In this document: in pieces, positions 62,800 through 64,000 of the stretch
Layout: every line of letters starts with the position of its first letter
Numbering within the stretch: the first letter of the stretch is position 1
Position numbers and translations under genes: made by a program
Origin: Methylococcaceae bacterium UBA7658
GTDB taxonomy: Bacteria > Pseudomonadota > Gammaproteobacteria > Methylococcales > Methylomonadaceae
Direction: 5' to 3'
Length of the DNA: 64,000 nt
NCBI GenBank assembly: GCA_002483425.1
Contig: DLHW01000030.1
Coordinates: 83,305 to 147,304 of the forward strand
The notes under the pieces: model-generated
The model's input: the letters and a program-made list of their open reading frames with translations, nothing else
Told to the model about the DNA's origin: nothing
The model's database searches: none

Positions 62800-64000
62800 T
62801 TAAGCCGGAGGCTGATCCAATTTAAACGCCGAATGCAGCGTCCTGACCGCCAACTCCAGGTATTTTTCATCCACCACGACCGAAATTTTAATTTCCGATG
62901 TCGAAATCATTTTGATGTTGATACCTTCATCCGCTAACGCTTTAAACATCGTGCTGGCAATGCCGGCATGGGACCGCATCCCGACACCTACGATGGAAAC
63001 CTTGACAATGTTGTCGTCGCCGGTCACTTTTTTTGCGCCTAATTCGGCGCAGGTACCTTCTAAAGCGGCTTTAGCTTTTTGGTAATCGTTACGGTGCACG
63101 GTAAAGGTGAAATCCGTGGTTTCGTCGTCCGCAATATTTTGAATAATCATGTCGACTTCGATATTGGCGCCGGCGATAGGACCCAAAATTTTGGAAGCGA
63201 TACCGGGCCGGTCGGGAACGCCGTTGATCGTTAATTTTGCTTCATCTCGATTGAATGCGATGCCTGAGATTAAGGCGCTTTCCATTTCTGAGTCCTCGTA
63301 GGTAATAAGTGTGCCGTTGCCTTCGGTAAATGTAGACAACACGCGTAAGGGAACATTATATTTTCCGGCGAATTCCACCGAGCGGATTTGCAGAACTTTC
63401 GAGCCTAAACTCGCCATTTCCAGCATCTCTTCAAAAGTAATCTTATCCAAGCGGCGGGCTTTCGGTTCGACACGCGGATCGGTGGTGTACACGCCGTCCA
63501 CGTCGGTGTAAATATGGCATTCATCCGCTTTCAACGCCGCCGCCAAGGCCACACCCGTGGTATCGGAACCGCCGCGGCCCAAAGTTGTGATATTGCCTTG
63601 TTCGTCCACGCCTTGAAATCCGGCAACGACAACCACTTTGCCGTCTTGCAAATCGGTGCGCATTCTATGCTCGTCGATGCTTAGGATACGGGCTTTGGTG
63701 TAGCTGTCGTCGGTGAGGATTTTGACTTGATTGCCGGTATAAGACCGCGCGGAACAGCCGATTTGTTCCAGCGCCATTGTCAGCAACGCGATGGTGACTT
63801 GCTCGCCGGTGGAAACCAGTACATCCAGTTCCCGGGCATTGGGCTGCGCCTGGATGTCCTTGGCCAAGCCAATAAGACGATTGGTTTCGCCGCTCATGGC
63901 GGAAACGACCACTACCAGATCATGCCCCACTGCGCGGGCTTTTTTCACTTTCTCGGCTATCGCCTTGATGCGTTCAACTGAACCAACCGACGTGCCGCCG
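62800..64000 (-). CDS. lysC: Aspartokinase (5' end outside window)
   Basis: This enzyme phosphorylates aspartate at the entry of lysine, threonine, methionine and diaminopimelate synthesis. The reading frame is open to the window edge and begins inside the N-terminal motif (GGTSVGSVERIKAIAEKV; the preceding KFG is outside). Further signatures are VVVVSAMSGETNRLIGLA, GFQGVDEQGNITTLGRGGSD and YTDVDGVYTTDPR. Two C-terminal ACT domains for feedback control are present (INGVPDRPGIASKILGPIAG and VSIVGVGMRSHAGIASTMFK). It is a monofunctional type (~400 aa expected). It lies 181 bp from the protease remnant; a weak gcacg/cgtgc hairpin near 62630-62660 is the only feature between. Confidence 0.95.
   Translation of the reverse strand, partial: GGTSVGSVERIKAIAEKVKKARAVGHDLVVVVSAMSGETNRLIGLAKDIQAQPNARELDVLVSTGEQVTIALLTMALEQIGCSARSYTGNQVKILTDDSYTKARILSIDEHRMRTDLQDGKVVVVAGFQGVDEQGNITTLGRGGSDTTGVALAAALKADECHIYTDVDGVYTTDPRVEPKARRLDKITFEEMLEMASLGSKVLQIRSVEFAGKYNVPLRVLSTFTEGNGTLITYEDSEMESALISGIAFNRDEAKLTINGVPDRPGIASKILGPIAGANIEVDMIIQNIADDETTDFTFTVHRNDYQKAKAALEGTCAELGAKKVTGDDNIVKVSIVGVGMRSHAGIASTMFKALADEGINIKMISTSEIKISVVVDEKYLELAVRTLHSAFKLDQPPA

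Noticed and set aside
1..64000. tRNA, rRNA or known riboswitches
   Set aside because: No cloverleaf with a T-arm consensus, rRNA sequence or recognisable riboswitch core was found by eye; a covariance-model scan would be decisive.

Overview
This is a 64-kb chromosomal segment of a gammaproteobacterium of moderate GC content. A type I (Methylococcales-like) methanotroph is the best guess. That rests on an octaheme hydroxylamine oxidoreductase with its HaoB partner (haoAB), a cytochrome bc1 complex followed by sspAB, a cytochrome c4, heme O synthase and a TonB/ExbBD set. No pmo or mxa gene lies in the window, so the methanotroph assignment is inference. No tRNA, rRNA or CRISPR array was seen.

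Layout. 0-6 kb: end of petB, petC, sspAB, then rsmI divergent from lpoA-yraN-diaA. 6-11 kb: trpE-trpG, a BrnT-type toxin-antitoxin pair, an FRG-domain gene bounded by palindromic repeats, and rpe. 11-21 kb: a fumarylacetoacetase-family enzyme, a QseBC/PmrAB-like two-component pair whose sensor domain is internally duplicated, hemW, kup, a DedA protein and tonB-exbB-exbD. 21-29.4 kb is a scarred region: a Tat-type flavin amine oxidase plus a polytopic membrane protein, a TPR membrane protein, a DUF484-GGDEF cyclase and a remarkable cysteine-every-third-residue protein. These are separated by decayed REP/RAYT transposase tails and two remnants of a spermidine-synthase-like gene. 29.4-47 kb: a bifunctional acyltransferase/acyl-ACP synthetase, sbcC, a cytosine-methylase/HNH/Vsr restriction cluster, a lipase-maturation-factor protein, a NUDIX hydrolase, cytochrome c4, a membrane spermidine-synthase-like protein, tandem PilZ, rsmD and an M16 peptidase pair.

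47-51 kb is a small accessory islet: a ParD/ParE-like pair, a 794-aa ankyrin protein and a coiled-coil membrane protein. 51-58 kb: cyoE-ybiB, mltD and haoAB. 58.4-62.6 kb is a graveyard. One secreted-type gene is frameshifted, and the matrixin-like metalloprotease gene after it is broken by an IS4-family element (itself decayed, 9-bp target duplication) and by an intact IS1595-family element. The window ends in lysC (5' end outside).

Functionally most genes are housekeeping: respiration, tryptophan, cell-wall synthesis and turnover, iron uptake, heme. The unusual content is concentrated at 8.4-10.4, 20.9-29.4, 32-38, 47-51 and 58.4-62.6 kb. The strongest candidates for something undescribed are the (Cys-x-x)n protein at 27.7-28.3 kb, the duplicated sensor domain at 13.2-13.6 kb, and the ankyrin/coiled-coil pair.
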